Source of the DNA: Eulemur rufifrons
Taxonomy: Eukaryota; Chordata; Mammalia; Primates; Lemuridae
NCBI RefSeq assembly: GCF_041146395.1
Contig: NC_090985.1
Span: forward strand, 1,897,501-1,961,500
Length of the DNA stretch: 64,000 nt
Reading direction: 5' to 3'
The position numbers and the translations under genes are program-made. Shown piece by piece: positions 36,822 through 50,537 of this stretch. Below the pieces are notes generated by a model. That model was given only the letters and a program-made list of their open reading frames with translations. It searched no databases and had not been told where the DNA came from. Every line of letters starts with the position of its first letter. Within the stretch, counting starts at the first letter, position 1.

Positions 36822-37621
36822 TGATTTTAAACTTTATAATTCATAGTTTGATTTACAAATCTGTTTAAATGCCTAACATACATGTATACAGATTATGCCA
36901 AAGTAGAATAGAGAGAGCATTTTTTTAATCCGGTGTTTCAGGAAAGGAAATACAGTGTGCATTCGAGTTTAGTGAGCATGCTACCCTGGACAGCTGCTGC
37001 CGCAGTTGCAGTGTGTCCCCTGAGAGTTACTAGCTTCTGGCTTTGTCTAATTTTCCTGTTTTATATGGCACTCCAGGTGTCCATCAAGCAAAAAGTCATC
37101 AGTTACCTTGGCTGTATTACCGGTAACTGTTCAAGAGGCCTAGATTGGGGATGAGTCTCTGGAACCTGGAGACACGTAGAAAACCCAGGGCAGGTAGTGT
37201 TCACCGAGGCCCTTTCAGTTTTCTCAGATGACCATCAGCTTCCTGTTCTAAAATTAATTGGCAAGTCATTCTAGCACCTTCCTTCAGATAGAGTTTTGGT
37301 TTAAAGATTTTTCTAAAAGTTTCCTTGGCAGCCAGGTTTTACGTAAACAATCTTTCTCATGTAAGTTCCATAATATATTTCTAAAAGCAGGATGATTCTA
37401 GTTTAATTACCACTTGGAACTTAATTTTTAAGGTATGTGGGCATTTTGTGTTTGAAATGCAATGGGAAGTTGTCTGTAAACCTGATAAATAGATGACCTG
37501 ATACTTTAGCTGATGGAATCATCCTACATAGAAATTTCTTCTATGGCATTTCTTTAAACCGAGTTTGCTGTGGTCACTACACAGGTGTGGCTTGTGACTA
37601 AAGAGAGTACCATGATGATGG

Positions 37622-37914
<293 letters not shown>

Positions 37915-38492
37915 AAGTTGGTTTTTTATATTTAATTTGGCTCAGCGATAATGACTCTCATAATTCGAGACAAAACAGGAATTTTCCCACCTGGATTCTC
38001 TACATAACTAAGGTGCAGCCATCAGCAGAAGAGTTAGGAAGTGATTTCAAAGATGCATCCTTACCCGTGGCTCAGGTGTTCCCGTTCCCTTCCTCCCTCT
38101 CTTCTGGAGCTCGAGCGAAGCATCTTGCCCACTAAGGTTCCAGGAACGCTGGCAATTCCTGACTTCACTAGGACCTTTTGCTCCTTCCTGGCAGCCACAG
38201 AACACCTGACAGATCCACGTTAAAAACAGATGAGTGCATTAGCCCATTGTCACCTAGGGTCAAGTTGCTGATAATGACACTATGTCACTAGTTGGGACTA
38301 GAACAGTGCCAGGTTTAGCAAGGCTGATGGTAAAAGTTTTGATTTAGCAAACATTTACTAGGTGTCTGGTACGTAACAGGCACGTTCTCTGTGTTACCTT
38401 ATTTAAGAGGAGTTACTCAAAGTCACAGAATTGCTACTAGAGACAATCATAGAAACCCTGTCCTTTGTCTTCCTCAATAAAATCAATTTCAA

Positions 38493-38798
38493 GGTCAGGT
38501 GTGGTGGCTCAGCCTGTAATCCTAACACTCTGGGAGGCTGAGGTAGGAGGATTGCCTGAGGCCAGGAGTTACAGACCAGCCCAAGCAACATAGCAAGACC
38601 CTGTCTCTACAAAAAAAGTAGAAAAATTAGCCAGGTCTGGTGGCATGCACCTGCAGTCCTGGCTTCTCAGGAGGCTGAGGGAGGAGGATTGCTTTGAGCC
38701 TGGGAGTTTGAGGCCGCAGTGAGCTGTGATGATGCCACTGCACTCCAGCCCAGGCAACAGAATAAGATCCTGTATCAAGGAAAGAAAAGGAGAAAAAA
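38493..38798 (+). mobile_element. Alu SINE, full length
   Basis: Starts ggtcaggtgtggtggctcag and ends in an A/G-rich tail. The short direct repeats tcaattt on both sides look like a target duplication. Confidence 0.94.
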
Positions 38799-39309
38799 AG
38801 TCAATTTGAGATGCTGTTTGTCTTCCAGTAGAGACATTTTCCAGGTATAACATTTTTTTGTGTTGCATTTATGTAACTCCGGAGAAAACACAGGCTTGGG
38901 AGTACGTGAGCGTTCCGAGCGCTCGTCGTTTGGAAGACTCAGGAGTAGCAAGTAGGCATTGCTGTGACAAGCCCGAGCATCTCTGGGTCTGACAAATGGT
39001 TTCGGCATCATGGGTGTCGATCCCTTCTTGGACATAAGAAAATTATTCACTTTAAATGCTACAAGGAAAAAGTTTTAAATATTTTTAAAAAAAATGAGCC
39101 TATTTGATCTTTTTGCACGAGAGTGTGTCCGTGAGCACTTCCATGGGTTGTCAAGTTTCAGGGCTGAGACACTAGATTTTTCTACCATCTTAAAAATAGC
39201 TTAAGAAGTGAATTCTGTAGTGTCTGTTGGGAGTTCACTTAGATTGTTTGAAGGACTTCCTAATAATTGCCTAACCTAAATTGTTCTTCCTACATTATTT
39301 TGTGCCTTC

Positions 39310-39335
39310 TTTTTTTTTTTTTTTTTTTTTTTTTT
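39310..39335. repeat. Poly-T tract (T26)
   Basis: An uninterrupted T-run with no recognised SINE body next to it. Confidence 0.9.
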
Positions 39336-40964
39336 GTGGCTGGGAAGAGAATGTTCACAAACGCCACACAGAGAACAGGACGTTAGTTGGAGTCTCCTGG
39401 GGACGTCAGGACCCCGGGAGCCTCACCCTGGATTTTTCAACAGTGTCCAACAGACATTTCTTAAGACTGACCGTGCAGATGAGGGTGCTGAACCCAACAT
39501 CGGTGCTGGGCGTGTGGAGATGAGCTTGGCACGTGTCTCACGTGATGGGAGGGCAAAGGGAATTATAAGGGACCAGGATAAGCTCCACAGTTATGTTCCC
39601 AAGGATCCTCTAGTCTAGGTCTTTGGCTATTTGAGGCCTTCGTAGTCCCTAGATTTGATCAGGTCAGGTTGGTCTATCCCGGTGACGGGGGAGCGAGGGT
39701 GTTGACATCGGAACCCTTCTTTCCTACGCCCAGTGCCAGGTGACCACATATATTAATTTAAGTGGGAAAGTCATTGAATTTATTTTCTGTGCAGCTGGAG
39801 GGTAGATTTTAGTTAGAGCTTGCAGGTGCCTTAGGGAGTGGGCTTTATTCCAAGGCCCGGGGGTCCCTTTCTTTTCTGCTCTTTAATTCTGAGGGGTGTC
39901 GGTGCAGAGGCTCAGGCTGTTCCTGGGCGGGGCTGCTCTGTAAGCTGCAGAACAGCTTTTGCCCCCTTCGTTTGGGCCGCTGGCCTGGCCTGGCATCCGC
40001 AGCGCGGGGTGAGCGGGTGGGACCAGCCTGCTTGCGGGGGTCCTGGGCCTGGCCTCCGGCCCTCGCCGGGGACGACCCAGAACCGACCGAGGTGAGGCGC
40101 TATGGAAGCCTCTGGCCGCGAGCGTCTGTCCGGCTGACGGATAGGGGCCGCCACGGCAGTCAGCGGTGCCTTCATCTCTGCCATCCCTGGCAGGTGACCG
40201 GGGTGCTCAGTAAGTGTTTGTTTAATGAAAGAAAAATAATAGCTGGCATTTTGGGGGCTCTCACCGATGTCTGCTGGGACCTTTACGTTGTGTCTCTCAA
40301 TCCGTAAGGCAGACCTTTGCAGTGTGTGAAGTTGTTCTCGTGCAGAGGATGCTGGAGGGAGGGCCCTGGCCCAGGGCCCCGGAGCTGGCAGCGGGGAGAT
40401 GAAGAGGAGCCACCAGGTCCCGCACAGCCCAGCATTCTCAGCCCCTTGGCTACCGGGAAGGAATCTTCAGGATGGAGCCCCTCTGCTCACTACGGTGAAA
40501 TGCCCCCAACTCTGCTACTTTTAGCCTCACCAGTGGTGATTCCTGTGGGTTTCCTCCTGAGCCACGTGTGAACCTTTGGTCTGAGCCCCCCTCGCCTTTT
40601 GCAGTGGGCCCTGGACGCCCACAGCCCCCTCGTAACCACGTGGACAGGTGGCTTTCCACCCGCTGCGTGGTCCTGGGAGCCCAAAGGGTGCTTGAGGAAG
40701 CTCCACCTCTGCTTTGCCAAGTAACTGCCACTTGAATTTCTAAAGCTCGAATGTCTTTATTATCCACCCACTTGCAACGCATCCATGTTCTCTCGTGAAC
40801 TTCGGGATAAAAGCCAGATCCCTTGTTGAGGCCTTTCTGGCAGGTCTGGTCTCCCACGGCTTCCTTGCAAACGACACTCCACCCAAGCGGCACTTTCGGA
40901 ATCCTTCCAGTGCCGCGCTCTCTTTCAGCCGCTGAGCTGTTGCACAGGCTGTCTCTCCCCTTCT

Positions 40965-41168
40965 CGGGTGCTCCCCCCGCATGAGTGCTCCCCGTGCATG
41001 AGTGCTCCCCTCAGCATGGGTGCTCCCCCACATGGGTGCTCCCCGTGCATGAGTGCTCCCCCCAACATGGGTGCTCCTTGTGCATGAGTGCTCCCCGTGC
41101 ATGAGTGCTCCCCCAGCATGAGTGCTCCCCCCAGCATGGGTGCTCCCCCCACATGGGTGCTCCCACCT
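40965..41168. repeat. Minisatellite, unit about 17-20 bp
   Basis: About eleven degenerate copies of a unit like catgagtgctccccgtg or catgggtgctcccccca, varying in the length of the C-run. Confidence 0.85.
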
Positions 41169-43967
41169 CTCCTCCTCCTCGCCCTGCCCACTCCTCGGCC
41201 CGGGTCCCTGGAGCGCCTGTGCGTTTCTGTGTTAGTGCTCACTTACCAAGTTGTTGTCATTCTCTGTCCCTTTTCCCAACTATGATCATCAGTTGGTGGC
41301 AGCGTCACTGTCTCATCTCCAGTGACTGGAGCAGTTGCCTGACACACAGTAGGCCCTGAATAAACATTTCTGCATGAACAAACGTAGTGTATATGAGTCA
41401 TGTCAAGCTCTTCAAAATGAAGAGCCCCAGGAGTTAATATTTCATTAACTTTTCCCTTTGTCTAGGTTCCCTGTGGTCAGTTACCAAGTTCTTTCAAATG
41501 CTCCTTTCTCGTACCTTTGGCGTCTGTTTGTCCCCCACGCTGCGCTGCCAGCATCCTAGCCTAGGCCTCCCTGGCCCTCACCTGGAGGGCCTAATGCGTC
41601 CCTAGCGGCAGCCTGGGTCCCCAAGCCAATTTAGGCATGATGCTTTCGTCACCTCTTCCTGTTGGTCGTGCCTTTCGTGTAGCAAATCTAGACCCCAGAC
41701 TGCAACTTCATGCAAAGTTCCAGCACGTTTATCGAGTACGGACCGCAGGCCACCGGACTGGTCCCACGTGACTGGGACCAGCCCCTGTCAGGCTGGGGCC
41801 ATCTCCCACCACCCCGGCCCCAGCCTCTGTCCCAGCGTCACGGAGCGCAGCCCTGCCCACACGCTGTTGCTCCTGTCTCAGCTTTTGCGTCTGCTGGCCT
41901 CTGTGCATGAAGTGTCTTCCCATCACCCTAAACACGTGGTGACCCCTTGAGCCTAGATTACTCACTCCTAGAGCTGGAAGACTAGCAGCATCGGTCTGTG
42001 CTGCAGAACACGGCTGCCTGGACACGTCTGGTCCTTTGGAGACCCTCCTGGGATTTGGTGGACTCCAAGGCCTCGGATGGACCAGACTCCCCCTCAGCTG
42101 GTCTAGGTTCCTCAGGGCCGTGGCCAAGTGTGGGCTCTGGCCCTCGAGCTGTAGAACTGGGTGCCACCCTGGTGACGATTCTTGTCCCTCGCCTCAGGGT
42201 GGAACTGAGTCCAGGAGGAGTCTGGAAATGATGAGCCGCCCTGAGAAGGGAGTGTTTTCCCACAAACAGACTTAGAACCGTATTCCCCGGGGAGCCCTGG
42301 AAGCCAGCGTGAGAGTTGACCACGGGAGGGAGTCCTGGATCTAGTCCCATAATTGTCGCAATACAAAAGTGACTCCGACTCTCCATAACCAGGTTTCGGC
42401 TGTAACAGGTGCTTAGGCAGGGCTGTGGGGCCGTGGCCTCTGCAGCCCCGCCCACTGCTTTGCTGCCCAGGCGCCTGGCATGAAGGAGAGAGGTTGGAGC
42501 CTCAGGGAGGAAAACGGGGAGCTACGCCAGGGCCACCAGGGGAACTCAGGGACTAAAAGCCTCGGAGGCCTCAAGGTCAACAGCAAACTGGCATTCGGCC
42601 TTTGAGTTGAATTTCCAATTGCACCTACCAGGTGAATGGTTTCCTTACATTTTTTTTGGCATTTGATTGTTGATGCTCTCTGAAAATAAAAGATTATGAT
42701 TATCTTACCAAAATTAAAGAGATTATTTAAAACAAAGTTATTATATGTACTTAATTATTTAACAACTTCTTTCCACAACTGCCCTCGTTCTGGTCCGGTA
42801 TGTCCAGCCGCCAGCGCTGAAATTCCCGTTTCCGTGCAGTAGCGAGCAGACAGGAAGAGTCCCCGCAATGCGTGACCACTGCTGGTTTCCACAGACAGTG
42901 GGATGAGCTGCCGGTGTCCCCTTGCTGGTGGTGCCAGCTTTGACACGAGCTGTAAGCGCACTGCATGGGCTGGGGACGCCGGGCACAGCTGGAAGCTGGC
43001 TTTGCCACCAGCGGGGCAGCTGCAGGGTGGGCCCCGGTGCGGTGGTCGCCAGTGACCCGGCTTCTCTCGGACTGTGGTTTCCAGCTCTGAAAGGAATTCT
43101 GTGAGGACCAAGTGAAAAGAATCATGACTTTCGTGCTCCGGCTTTAAACACACGCACAAAGTTGGCACGGAGCTCGGAGACACAGTCTGGGGTCCTGTCT
43201 CCGAGCACAGGGAGGAATCACAGCTCACAGGACAAAAGGGCAATTCTGAGAGGTGAAGTCTCTGGACCTCCCTGCCCACTCCGCAAACCATCCCCAGATA
43301 TTCCCTATCCTCGGTGCCCGTGTCCCTATTCCTGGAGATGAGCTCGCAGCAGCTGAGGGCAGGCTCAGCGGCCTTCCCCACACAGCCCTGCCTTTAGTCA
43401 CTTCCCCCGGGAAAGCCCGTTCTCAGCCTAGTGCCCTCTTTCCCGTCACACGGGGCCAGCTGAATACGCCCGAGTCCCCGTCCGCTGCCAGTCTGGGCAC
43501 ACCTGAGCCGTGTCAGCTGCAGCTCCCAGAAGCCCAGGCTGGGCCAGGCGCCAGCGACACAGGTGTGGCCCTGCGCCCAGAGCTGGAGGAGGACTCAGTG
43601 GACCCAGTGCTCACGGAACAGGGGACGCTTTTTGGCCGCTGTCACTGAAACCCTCAACTCCGGCGGGGCCCAGAGGAACGGGCCTGTGGCAGTGTTTTTT
43701 TGGGCAGAACATGTTGGGACAGAAATCTGGGCTCTGCACCCTTTGAATCACTCGGCCGCTCCCTGCCCTCCGCGCTCTGATCTCGCCTGTGAGCGGCAAC
43801 CTCAAGTCTCCCCTCCCCCGCCCGAGAGGGACGATGTCATACTTGGCTCCGGGACAGTCTGCTCAGCTCGGAGCTTGAAACTGACCACAAAAATGATTGG
43901 GGTTATGCTTGGTGACTTGTCCCCTGGGAGGGAAGTTCTCTGTCCCTGGGCGTGGCAGTGGGGTCGC

Positions 43968-43969
<2 letters not shown>

Positions 43970-44000
<31 letters not shown>
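43970..44000. repeat. (GT)15 microsatellite
   Basis: An uninterrupted GT run followed by a G-rich stretch. Confidence 0.95.
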
Positions 44001-44001
<1 letters not shown>

Positions 44002-44937
44002 TGGGGGGATGGATCCTACCGGGTGTGACTTCTGTCGCTGTAAACGGGCCTTGCTGTTACCCTGACCTGGAGAAACGTGTGGATTCTTCTGCAGACACGA
44101 AGCCTGCAGGCCTCCACGGCACACGGGGTGAAGTGGGATTTGTGAGTTGCCGCGATGAGGTGCTGAAAGTTACAGCCGTGCTTAGAAGTTTCAGCTTCTG
44201 GCACAATTTGGAAGCCTTTGGATATTACATAATGTCCTGGGGAATAGGGCGTTGGCCTTAATTGTCACCTAGATCAGTGGTTCCAGGACGCTGGCCGAGG
44301 ACCAGAGCCTGCCTGCGACGGAGATTTCCCCAATCTGAGCAAAAGGGGAAAAGAGGACATGAAATGTGAGTTACTAATGGTACTTTCATGGACCTTTTAA
44401 ATTCTGAGATTGTATCCTTCCTTTGTTGTTAAAAGGGCATGTCAGGGAAATAATGAGGGTCATTGTAATTTTTGAAACTACTCTTGTATTGCAAAATTGA
44501 CCATGAACCTTATTTTGGTGACTCCGACATTTTTTTTTTAATTTACTGTACTCAGAAATCTTAAAGTCTGAGACTCACTGGCCTTGACTGTCCGTGAAAA
44601 TACTTTGAGTCCTCGAGTGTTTTCCCCCATAATATGTGTTTGAGTTAGTGCAGGCACTTTTTAAAAAAATTTATGTGAAAATACTTTGCAAAGGAAATAC
44701 TAGCAAAGAAGAGTGGGCACATCCCTTGTTATAATAAAACCAGGACTTAATTTTGTTAATAAATTTATCTTCAGTTTAACCAGCTTGAGGAAATTATGAG
44801 TGGATTCAAGAATTGCAGTGTCTTTCTGAATCAAGGACCAGAGACAAAAAAAGAAGGAAAAATATGAAAATTTAAGAAAAAAAGAATCCCAGAGATGCTT
44901 CTTTGCTACCTACCTCCAGATGCTTGGACACTGGGAT

Positions 44938-45055
44938 TCTTTTTTTCTTAATCCTTTTTCTTTCCTTTTCTTTTCTTTTTTCCCCCTCCCGTCGCCTCCC
45001 CTCCCCTCCCCTCCCCTTCCTCTCTTCTCTTCTCTTCCTTTGGTCTCTGGTCCTT
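44938..45055. repeat. Polypyrimidine tract with G-quadruplex motif
   Basis: About 110 bp of almost pure C/T. At 44998-45016 four CCCC runs are separated by single T residues, so the minus strand carries GGGGAGGGGAGGGGAGGGG, a canonical quadruplex pattern with one-base loops. Confidence 0.85.
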
Positions 45056-45693
45056 GCTTCGGAAGGACACTGGGATTCCTAAAAGGGCCCCCTGTGATTG
45101 CAATGAGTAGCAAAGTTTTGAGAGCCACTGGACTAAGTGGCACATTTAACCCTGAAAATTGTAGTGGCTGAAGCACCAAAGTGTCTTTCTCATGCTACAC
45201 GTCCAGCGTAGTTTGGGGAGGAACGGGAGGGGGTGGGCCCTCTGGTCTACACCACCATTCAAGTGCCCAGGCCGGTGAGGTCTACACCATCTGGAGGGCA
45301 CGACCTCTGTTCCTGCAGCAGGGAAGCGCTAGCGTGCTGGTTCTCCAGGGACTCAGCCTAAAGTGACACGGAAGTGTTGTGTGTCACGGGCGACTGGTCA
45401 GAAACAGCCGTGTGCCCTAATTGCAAGGTGGCTGGGAATATAAAGGAGCACATGGCATTTGGGAAGCAGTAAGTTTCTCTGCCTTAGTGATACTTCCCTG
45501 ATGCAGTGGGATCGTCTGTGGGCCTTGTCTCACTCCATTTGTGTGGTTATACAGGAATACAAGTGTTCTTTTTCTACACGTATTCTTTAACGTGGTTAAT
45601 TGTTTAAAAAGAATTTTTTGCAACTTTTTTTTTTTACTTAACATTTTCCCATTTTGTTAAAATTAATTAAAATGTTATTAAAACACAATTTCA

Positions 45694-46000
45694 AGCTGGG
45701 TGCGGAAGCTCACGCCTGTAATCCTGGCACTCTGAAGGCCAAGGCAGGAGGATTGTTTGAGGTCAGGAGTTCGAGACCAGCCTGAGCAAGAGCGAGACCC
45801 CACTTCTGCAAAAAATAGAAAAATTAGCTGGGCGTTGTGGCACGTGCCTGGCATCCCAGTGACTCAGGAGGCTGAAGCAGGAGGATCGCTTGAGCCCAGG
45901 AGTTGAGGTTGCTGTGAGCTACGAGGACACCACTGCAGTCTACCCAGGCAACAGAGTGAGCCCCTGTCAAAAAATAAATACATAAAAGCAAAATAAAATA
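45694..46000 (+). mobile_element. Alu SINE, full length, strepsirrhine-like
   Basis: Starts agctgggtgcggaagctcac and has the arm text 'gagcaagagcgagac'. The right arm reads 'gaggttgctgtgagctacga'. acaatttcaa on both sides is a target duplication. Confidence 0.94.
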
Positions 46001-49000
46001 CAATTTCAATACTATGACGTGGGTACGCTGTACTGTGATTGGTCATCACCTCATAGACATTGCGGTTGCTGCTTTGTCAGAGGTTCACCATTACGAGTAG
46101 TGCTTGCATGAACATCCTTACAGACACCCCCTCACCATGTTTCTGATAATTTCCTTGGATAGATTTCTAGGAATAAACGAACAGCCTTATGTTAAGTCAT
46201 CTGTTATTGTACAGAAACTGTCTCTACAACTGGTAATGCATACTTAGTAAGTACCGTACTGCGCATTGCTGGAGAAATCACCGAACTTGGCACTTGCCTT
46301 CAAGTAACTCAGAGTCTGGGTGGGGAATAAGAAACCCTAATCCCAGCGGGAAAGAGCACTAATGACATCTCCACAAGGGGTTCCCCAGACCAGCCTGTGT
46401 TCTGGTGCACCACCTCCTAGACAGCACCCAGTGCCCTCTGGCAGTCAAAGGCTGATTTCCAAGGGGCTCGCGGCCACCTCCCTGCATGACTCTGGGCAAG
46501 CTGCCCTCGCTGGGCCTCGGGGTCTTCATCCTTTTAAATGAGGTCATCGGGCTGGGCTATTTCTAGTGGGGCCGTTCTGTGCCCCTTAAAGAGGTAAAAG
46601 GTGTGAGTCACCGCATAGGTGCACTTTTCCTTTTTTAGGTGTCTAATTATGCCGAGCAATCTGGGACAGTCTCTTTGGGGATTTGCCGGAAGGCCGTGGG
46701 TGGCCCAGGGACCGCTTCTGCCCCGGGACTCCAGGATGACACCTTCGTACCAACCACCTCAGTGACGAAGGAGCAGGGTCTGGGCTTACAGCAAGGAGCT
46801 GCTGAGAAAGAGCTCTTGAAAGGAGGAGATTTGAAACGAGGAGCAGTGTATTTGGCATCGGAAATAAATATTAATGCAAAGGATACAAGCGTCACTGGCT
46901 CTTCGTGAGGTACCTCTAAATCCACTGCATACATTATTTCTTTTAAAACTTGTAAGACTCTGGGCGGTGTTTTTATCCCCACTTGACAGATGGGGAACTT
47001 GAGGCTCAAAGAGGAGACAGGAGCTGCTTTCTGGGTGTTGCCCCAGAGAAAGTCAGGTCCTGGCCAAAACTGCAAAGAAACACAACCACCAAAAAGCTAA
47101 TTCTTTAGTCTTTTGAGTCTAAAGGATGAGGTCAAGGTCTAATAGGGGTATTTTATGGGATTTGTTTAGAAGGATAATTGTCGGAAGAGCTCTAATCTCA
47201 GGTGCTGTGTTTATGAAGCAGCAGCCCTCCTTCCTCCCCCTCCCCACTTCCACGACGCCCGGGCATTTTCCTCTCTTGCCACAAACTTGCATCTCCCCCC
47301 CGACCCAGTTTCCGGTTGCCGTAGGGATGCTTTAGGATGCACCAGGTAAGGCCTGGACTCACACAACAGTTGACAAGAGCTGGTAGCTTGGAGCCTCCAT
47401 TGCATTTTGCCTGTGGGGAATGTGCTAGAACTGCTGCTTAGGATCCTCAGGCAACCCCCACATCAGTGTCCCCCCAAATGTGTCTGAGCTGTGGTGCAGG
47501 CTCGTCCTCCGGACAGCACCGGACAACGAAATGGAAATGGCCGGTGGCCGAGAGGAACAGCAGCTCTGGCCAGGCCCCTGAGTCTGGAAATGGGAGAAAT
47601 CTGTGTTTGGCATCATCTTCCTTGTAATTCAGTGTCCTTCGCCCCAGCCTTTCCTGATAATACCCGACACCTGGTGTAACTCCTAACAACTCACTCTGCT
47701 CCGGGCACGTCCCTCCGTGTCCATGCGGGGTGACTCCGGGACCCCCGCGGCACTAAAATCCTCAGATGCTCGAGTTCCTGAAACAAATGGTGCAGTATTT
47801 GCACGTAACCTGCGCACACCCTCCCGTGTGCCTTCAGCCACACCTGGATGACTCACGACACCTAGTGCCACGGAAATGCTACGTAAGTGGTGGTTATGCC
47901 GGATTGTGCGGGGAATACCGACAAGATAAAAAGTCTGCACGTGTTTGGTGCAGACACAATTTTTTCTTTTAAATATTTTTGGTCCACAGTTGGTTGAAAC
48001 CACGAATGTAGAACCTACAGCTACAGAGGGCCGGGTGGACGTGTTGACTCATTTGGTCCTCGTGACAATCTGGGATCACCGTGCCCATTGTACAGAGGAG
48101 GAAACCGAGGCCCAGAGAGGTCAAGTAGCTTTTCCCAGATCCCAGCTGGTGAGTGGAGATGGGTTTGAGGGGGGCAGCCTGGTCCCAGAGTCCACACTCG
48201 AGAGGACGTCGCTCTCAGGGCCTCTCAGGGGAGCCCCCGCCGGCCTCGGCCCACCCTTGACGGCAGCCTGCGTCCCTCGTGGTAGCGGATGGCCAGTTTG
48301 CTGCTGGCGTGTGAATGACTCTCAGTCTTCATCTTCACAGACAGCTTCTGCTTGTGAAGGAGGGTGCCGGGCGCCCCGTAGCTGGGGGGAATTAGACAGC
48401 GAGGCAGAGCGAGGGGCGTGAGGTCAGGAGCAGACGAACCCTGTCTGGGAACCTGCCCCTGGGCCAGCTCTAATCTCAGCTTCACCTGGACCTCCCGGAC
48501 TTCTCACAGGGAAGGAAAACACGTGAGGGAAGTTTGCACGTGGAGGGTTAATAAACCAGAGACGGCAGCTGGTCCCCGCAGCCCGTGAAACACGACGGCT
48601 GTCTGTCGAGCTCTTGCTCCTTGCTACAAACTCTGCCTATGTTCTAAGACACCTTCATGAAACAGGCAGGTTTGTCACCGTTTTACAGAAGAGACTTTAG
48701 GCAACTTGTCCGAGGTCAGACAGCAGGTAAGTAGAGGGCTAGAACTGGCCGCCGGCTCCGTCTGGACCCCAGCGTTTGCATCCTTAAACCCCGTTTTGCT
48801 GGTTGGCCTTTTCTGGCTTGTGAGTGACTATCGGACTTCCGTGGCCGGGCGGGTGGGCCTCGCAGGGTGGGAAGTGCAGGTGGCTCCCAGTGTTTCGGGT
48901 TGTCACCGCCTGCTCCTGCTCAGCGGCTCCCCTTCTCGCCAGGGCTGCAGGGGAGCCTCCCTGGTGCCCTGTCTGACCGGCGTCCTCCCACTGCCTGGAG

Positions 49001-50078
49001 GGGAAGAGCCCAGCAGCCACAGCCCAGGCCAGCGGGCCAGGACTGCCGGGACAGGGACTCCAGCCTCGATTCTCTGGATTCTCTGAGAAGGCGGGCTTTG
49101 TTCAGAGAGGCTTTTTCACCCAAGAGGAAGGAAAAGTCCGGCAATGGGTTTCAGCTGAACTTAAAACCCCTGCGATCATAGCCCGGGCATTTAGTGAATC
49201 CCACGTGTTACTCGGCTTCTCCGTGGTGTCGCCGGAGGAAACGCTCCCGGTTTCCGGTCATCTTTGGTGGTCAGTGGGCCTGTCCTTTCTGCCGAGTTTG
49301 CTTTTTGTGCACTTTGAAGTTCAGGGTCAGACTGGGTGTCTGAGTGATCTCCATCTGGGGACCAGAGGAGGTTTTAAACGGTGACAGGTTCGGAGCCTAC
49401 GCGTGGGTAAAAAACAAATACCCAGCACATTCTTTTCTCTCCAGCTCCTTTCAGGGGACACGTACACGGAAAGTCAACCCCGAACGATTCAGGCCAGGCG
49501 TGGGAAGAGAGCGACTGGAGGAGGCTGAAGTCAGGGTCCCACCAGGACGGCCAAGGAAATCTGGGCTGGTCCTTGCGGGAATGAGCGAGATTGAGGGGCC
49601 GGCAGCCAGCACAGGAGGGGCTGGGAACGAGGGAAGCGCGTGGCCAGGGATGGCTCACGAGGGAGCAGGAGCGGATGAAGTGGGAAGGGCCCGCAGCCCG
49701 AATGGTAGCAGGGGCGGCCCGAGTGCCGAGTGCCGAGTGCCGTGTGGAGGAGCTGGGTTTTACCTCCCACTCGGTGGTGGGCGTGGCGGGGGGACTGCAA
49801 GTTTAAAGGCAGGTCACGGTGAGAGCGGAGGTACAGGGCAAGGCGGGAGAGGCAGGAAGCAGGGAGCCCGCAGGTGGAGATCACGACGGGTCTGAGGGTT
49901 GAGGCCCGGCCTGGGAGGCGCAGCGGGATGGCGGAGACGAACCTGTCACATGGAAGGAGTCCCCGGAGCCGGTGGCAGAGGCGGAGGAAGGGGGGATGGA
50001 CACCTCCAAGTGCTGCTGCGAAGTCACTGACAGAAAAGATGCTTTGATTCAGAGGGCAATGTTAAGCCTTTTCTTTTC
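46001..50078. other. Intergenic stretch, no gene seen
   Basis: Contains MIR-like reverse fragments (about 46,930-47,000, 48,040-48,160 and 48,610-48,740), an L1- or MER-like AT-rich part near 46,010-46,190 and a GAGTGCC triple repeat near 49,720-49,742. No exon is supported. Confidence 0.45.
48035..48165 (-). mobile_element. MIR SINE
   Basis: Reverse MIR core: 'gcccattgtacagaggagga', 'accgaggcccagagaggtca'. Confidence 0.8.
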
Positions 50079-50091
50079 AAAGTAAACTTTT

Positions 50092-50537
50092 TTATTTTCA
50101 TTTTTTAATATATTTTTAGGGACAGGGTCCTGCTCTATTGCCCACGCTGGAGTGCAGTGGTGTGGTCATAGCTCACAGCAACCTCAAACTCCTGGGCTCA
50201 AGCGATCCTCCTGCCTCAGCCTCCCAAGTAGCTGACACTACAGGCACATGCCACTATGCCCAGCTAATTTTTTTTATTTTTATTTTTTGTAGAGACGGAG
50301 TCTTGCTATGTTGTCCAGGCTGATCTTGAACTCCTGGCCTCAAGCGATCCTCCTGCCTTAGCTTCTTGAGTAGGTAGGATGACAAGTGTGCGCTTGGGCT
50401 AATTTATTTTCTTTTTTATAGAGATGGGGTCTCACTATGTTGCCCAGGCTGGTCTCAAACTCCTGACCACAAGCAATCCTCCCACCTTGGCCTTGTGAAG
50501 TGCTGCGATTACAGGCGTGAGCCACCGAGCCCGGCCT
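50092..50537 (-). mobile_element. Trimeric Alu, 446 bp, with perfect TSD
   Basis: Read on the minus strand: a left arm, an A-rich linker, a second left-arm-like segment ('gcttgaggccaggagttcaa'), another A-rich linker, then a right arm ending in an A/T-rich tail. A perfect 13-bp direct repeat, aaagtaaactttt, lies at 50079-50091 and 50538-50550. The normal Alu is a dimer of about 300 bp, so one arm is extra. Confidence 0.9.

Larger units (their letters stand above)
38799..45693. other. Intergenic stretch, no gene seen
   Basis: Moderate to high GC content in 39.8-44.3 kb, with L2-like 3' ends (about 40,185-40,235 and 41,310-41,390, 'cagtaggccctgaataaaca'), a small minisatellite (40,965-41,168), a (GT)15 run (43,970-44,000) and a polypyrimidine tract near 45.0 kb. 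Open frames of up to about 230 codons lack family resemblance or splice context. Confidence 0.45.

Noticed and set aside
40740..41242. Gly/Ala/His-rich frames of 105-120 codons
   Set aside because: They come from translation of the small minisatellite.
43563..44261. 232-codon open frame
   Set aside because: No domain, no conservation signal I recognise, it crosses a (GT)15 run, and it lies in GC-rich intergenic DNA.
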